From: Streptomyces luomodiensis | GTDB taxonomy: Bacteria > Actinomycetota > Actinomycetes > Streptomycetales > Streptomycetaceae | DNA length: 64,000 bases | Direction of reading: 5' to 3' | Assembly (NCBI RefSeq): GCF_031679605.1 | Contig: NZ_CP117522.1 | Span: forward strand, 8,866,001 to 8,930,000 | In this document: piece by piece, positions 61,726 through 64,000 of the stretch | How the letters are laid out: each line of letters starts with the position of its first letter | How positions within the stretch are numbered: position 1 is the first letter of the stretch | The notes under the pieces: generated by a model | Seen by the model: the letters and a program-made list of their open reading frames with translations, nothing else | Database searches by the model: none | Told to the model about the DNA's origin: nothing | Position numbers and translations under genes: made by a program

Positions 61726-62471
61726 GCGCGACCGCCTACGAGACGCTCCTGGTCGAGGAGCGCGACGACCGGGTGATCGTCACCCTCCACCGCCCCGAGG
61801 CCCGCAACGCCATCAGCGGCCGCATGATCGCCGAACTGCACGAGGTGTGCGCCCTGCTGGAGAGGGACCCGAAACTGCTGCTGCTCACCGGCCACGGCCG
61901 GGTGTTCGCCGGTGGCGCCGACATCGCCGAGCTGCTGCGACGCGGCCGGGACGAGGCCCTCCAGGGCATCAACAGCCGCCTGTTCGAGCGGGTGCGGCGC
62001 TTGCCCATGCCCACCCTCGCCGCCGTCGACGGCTGGGCCCTCGGTGGTGGCGCGGAGCTGAGTTACGCCTGCGACCTGCGCATCGCCGGGCCCGACGCGG
62101 TTTTCGGCAACCCGGAGCCGGGTCTGGGCATCCTCGCCGCGGCCGGCGCCTGCTGGCGGCTGCCCGAGCTGGTCGGCGAGTCCGTCGCCAAGCAGGTGCT
62201 GCTCGCGGGGCGCACCCTCGACGCGCCGGCGGCCCTGGCGGCGGGCCTGGTCATCGAGGTCGTACCGGCCGACGAGCTGCTGGACGCCGCGCATGCGCTG
62301 CTCGACCGCATGGCCCGTTCCTCGGCCACGGCGCTGCGCCTGACCAAGCTCGTCGTCGACTCGCCCGGCGCCCATCCGGTCGCCGACGACCTGGCCCAGG
62401 CCGTGCTGTTCGAGGGCCAGGACAAGAAGGACCGCATGACCCGCTTCCTGGAGAAGAGGAGCCGAGCATGA
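61722..62471 (+). CDS. Enoyl-CoA hydratase/isomerase of the phenylacetate cluster
   Basis: A 249-residue crotonase-fold enzyme. Oxyanion-hole blocks are HRPEARNAISGRM, GRVFAGGADIAEL and DGWALGGGAELSYACDLRIA with a Glu in GNPEPGLGIL. It would hydrate or isomerise the unsaturated CoA esters after ring cleavage (PaaF or PaaG role; I cannot separate them). ATG 61722 overlaps the thiolase stop (ATGA), and its own stop overlaps paaH. Confidence 0.87.
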   Translation: MSATAYETLLVEERDDRVIVTLHRPEARNAISGRMIAELHEVCALLERDPKLLLLTGHGRVFAGGADIAELLRRGRDEALQGINSRLFERVRRLPMPTLAAVDGWALGGGAELSYACDLRIAGPDAVFGNPEPGLGILAAAGACWRLPELVGESVAKQVLLAGRTLDAPAALAAGLVIEVVPADELLDAAHALLDRMARSSATALRLTKLVVDSPGAHPVADDLAQAVLFEGQDKKDRMTRFLEKRSRA

Positions 62472-63349
62472 CCGCCGCACCCGCACCCGCACCCGCACCC
62501 GTCCCCGCACCCGCGGTCGTCGGAGTCATCGGCGGTGGCCGCATGGGCGCCGGGATCGCCCAGTCCTACGCGGCCGCCGGGTCGGCGGTGACCGTGGTCG
62601 AGAGCGGCGCCGCGGCCGCCGCTGCCGCGCTGGAGCGCGTGTCCACGGGTCTGGAGCGGGCCGCCGAGCGCGGCCGGCTGGCCGAACCGGCCGACCGGAT
62701 CCTCGCCCGGGTGAGCACCGCGGAATCGGTCGCCGCACTGCCCCGCGAGGCCGACCTGGTGGTGGAGGCCGTCCCGGAGGACGCCGCGCTCAAAGCGCGG
62801 GTCCTCGCCGCCGCCGAGGCGGCCGTGACCGCGTCGACGGTGCTGGCCAGCAACACCAGCTCGCTGTCGGTCACCGAACTGGCCGCCGCGCTCACCCGCC
62901 CCGGCCGGTTCCTCGGCATGCACTTCTTCAACCCGGTGCCCGCCTCGGAGCTGGTCGAGATCGTGGTGGCGCCCGGCACCGACCCCGCCACCGTGGATGC
63001 CGCCCTGGCCTGGACGCACTGCCTCGGCAAGAAGGACGTCGTGGTCAAGGACTCGCCCGGCTTCGCCAGCAGCCGTCTCGGCGTCGCCCTGGGGCTGGAG
63101 GCCATCCGCATGGTCGAGGAGGGCGTGGCGGAGCCCGAGGCCATCGACGACGCGATGCGGCTCGGCTACAAGCACCCCATGGGACCCCTGCGCCTGACCG
63201 ACCTGGTGGGTCTGGACGTGCGGCTGGCCATCGCGGAGCATCTGCACGCCACGCTCGGCGAGCGGTTCGCCCCGCCCCGGCTGCTGCGCGAGAAGGTCGC
63301 CCGTGGCGAACTCGGCCGCAAGACCGGACAGGGGTTCTACCCCTGGTGA
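62468..63349 (+). CDS. paaH: 3-Hydroxyacyl-CoA dehydrogenase
   Basis: A 293-residue NAD-dependent dehydrogenase. The Rossmann motif is VGVIGGGRMGAGIAQSYAAAG, then ASNTSSLSVTEL, the catalytic His in GMHFFNPVP and the C-terminal GYKHPMGPLRLTDLVGLD. It would oxidise 3-hydroxyadipyl-CoA. The N-terminal tail is an Ala-Pro repeat encoded by a short CGCACC-type microsatellite. ATG 62468 overlaps the hydratase stop. Last gene of the paaN operon; a 113-bp gap with an operator separates it from paaA. Confidence 0.9.
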   Translation: MTAAPAPAPAPVPAPAVVGVIGGGRMGAGIAQSYAAAGSAVTVVESGAAAAAAALERVSTGLERAAERGRLAEPADRILARVSTAESVAALPREADLVVEAVPEDAALKARVLAAAEAAVTASTVLASNTSSLSVTELAAALTRPGRFLGMHFFNPVPASELVEIVVAPGTDPATVDAALAWTHCLGKKDVVVKDSPGFASSRLGVALGLEAIRMVEEGVAEPEAIDDAMRLGYKHPMGPLRLTDLVGLDVRLAIAEHLHATLGERFAPPRLLREKVARGELGRKTGQGFYPW

Positions 63350-63427
63350 CCGGCACGCCGCGGTCCCGCACCCGGAATTGACCCGCTCCGGCGGTTGCCG
63401 GAACCAAGGAGGCTCGGCATATCATGT

Positions 63428-63445
63428 ACCGAACGAATGGTCGGT
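63428..63445 (+). promoter_or_regulatory. TetR-type operator in the paaA promoter
   Basis: ACCGAACGAATGGTCGGT, flanked by TCATGT (63422-63427) and TGGGAT (63446-63451). The same 18-bp spacer layout as at 58704-58721, and the reverse complement shares ACCGACC-N5-TTCGGT with that box. It ends 17 bases before the paaA ATG. Confidence 0.65.
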
Positions 63446-63462
63446 TGGGATAGGTGGTAGGG

Positions 63463-64000
63463 ATGACAGCACGGCAGACCGGCTCGTCGGCGGTGGACGG
63501 CGCGCCGCCCGGACTCCAGGAGCGCTTCGACGAGACGATCGCCCGCGACCAGCGGATCGAGCCGCGCGACTGGATGCCCGACGGCTACCGCAAGACCCTG
63601 ATCCGGCAGGTGGCCCAGCACGCCCACTCCGAGATCATCGGCATGCAGCCGGAGGGCGAGTGGATCACCCGCGCCCCGTCGCTGCGCCGCAAGGCGATCC
63701 TGTTCGCCAAGGTCCAGGACGAGGCCGGCCACGGGCTCTATCTGTACTCGGCGGCCGAGACGCTGGGCGCCGACCGCGCGGACCTCACCCAGCGGCTGAT
63801 CGAGGGGCGCCAGAAGTACTCATCGATCTTCAACTACCCCACCCCGACCTTCGCCGACGTCGGCGTCATCGGCTGGTTCGTGGACGGCGCCGCCATCTGC
63901 AACCAGGTGCCCCTGTGCCGCAGCTCCTACGGCCCCTACGCACGCGCCATGGTGCGCATCTGCAAGGAGGAGTCCTTCCACCAGCGGCAGGGCTATGAGC
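63463..64000 (+). CDS. paaA: 1,2-Phenylacetyl-CoA epoxidase subunit A (3' end outside window)
   Basis: The first 179 codons of the catalytic diiron subunit of the phenylacetyl-CoA epoxidase. Visible metal-ligand regions include [15 protein letters not shown] and [14 protein letters not shown], with [15 protein letters not shown] ahead of them, all matching PaaA. With PaaB, C, D and E, expected downstream, it epoxidises the aromatic ring. ATG 63463 follows GGTGGTAGG. It begins a new transcription unit with its own operator box. Confidence 0.92.
   Translation, partial: MTARQTGSSAVDGAPPGLQERFDETIARDQRIEPRDWMPDGYRKTLIRQVAQHAHSEIIGMQPEGEWITRAPSLRRKAILFAKVQDEAGHGLYLYSAAETLGADRADLTQRLIEGRQKYSSIFNYPTPTFADVGVIGWFVDGAAICNQVPLCRSSYGPYARAMVRICKEESFHQRQGYE

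Overview
The window is very G+C-rich actinobacterial chromosome, almost certainly Streptomyces or a close relative. The evidence is frequent GTG starts, many ATGA/GTGA stop-start overlaps, TAGNNT-type -10 boxes placed so that transcripts are leaderless, an AfsR/SARP regulator, a DUF574-type methyltransferase, mycothiol-linked DinB/maleylpyruvate-isomerase proteins and a vdcBCD decarboxylase set. No rRNA, tRNA, CRISPR array, intact transposase or integrase was seen. Both ends are cut inside genes.

Layout. 0-6.7 kb: end of a spermidine-synthase-like membrane protein, a Tat lipoprotein, a D-2-hydroxyacid dehydrogenase, a histone-H1-like winged-helix protein and a CitA/CitB-type two-component system. 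7-9.7 kb: an SsuABC/NMT1-type ABC importer divergent from that two-component pair. 9.8-13.6 kb: a glycolipid-type glycosyltransferase divergent from an SDR, DMT-transporter, polysaccharide-deacetylase operon. 13.6-16.2 kb: a fumarase/aspartase-superfamily enzyme with an altered active site, divergent from an AraC-GyrI regulator. 16.3-25.5 kb: a MEDS/anti-sigma-type protein, a hydrolase, a DUF574 methyltransferase, the AfsR-like regulator, a TauD-like dioxygenase, and a LysR/SnoaL-like pair. 25.6-30.1 kb: a Pit transporter with a small partner, a Cys-cluster/pentapeptide protein, an ARMT1-like phosphatase and two tandem small secreted paralogues. 30.2-33.1 kb: LysR, diaminopropionate ammonia-lyase and a LysE exporter. 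33.1-35.1 kb: three small stress/detoxification-type genes. 35.2-40.7 kb: a TetR-ferredoxin-P450 operon meeting the vdcBCD non-oxidative decarboxylase operon tail to tail, with an AraC regulator divergent from vdcB. 40.8-49 kb: a Tat-exported phospholipase C, a SigB/F-type sigma factor, a CapA-like protein and three polytopic membrane proteins (flippase-like, GT87, MptB-like). 49-55.6 kb: a ferredoxin reductase preceded by a 19-codon ORF, a FUSC-like membrane protein, a 124-bp tandem repeat array, an Ada-AlkA repair protein and a TetR regulator. 55.8-56.7 kb: four tiny coupled ORFs resembling the small genes of integrative elements. 56.9-64 kb: a phenylacetate catabolic cluster (paaK-paaI divergent from paaN-thiolase-hydratase-dehydrogenase, then paaA, cut by the window end).

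How it works together. The paa genes activate phenylacetate (PaaK), epoxidise the CoA ester (PaaA and partners outside the window), oxidise the ring-cleavage product (PaaN) and beta-oxidise the chain (hydratase, dehydrogenase, thiolase), with PaaI recovering CoA. Two 18-bp palindromic boxes fill the promoter spacers of paaN and paaA, as expected for one TetR-type (PaaR-like) repressor. The vdc set and the P450 operon add further aromatic and oxidative chemistry.

The most unusual signals are: the 124-bp tandem array with a hairpin in every unit; the fumarase homologue that has replaced several substrate-binding residues; the 19-codon ORF with a ferredoxin-like N-terminus translationally coupled to a ferredoxin reductase; the duplicated secreted proteins with duplicated promoters; and short tandem duplications that repeat the stop-codon region of several genes in other frames.
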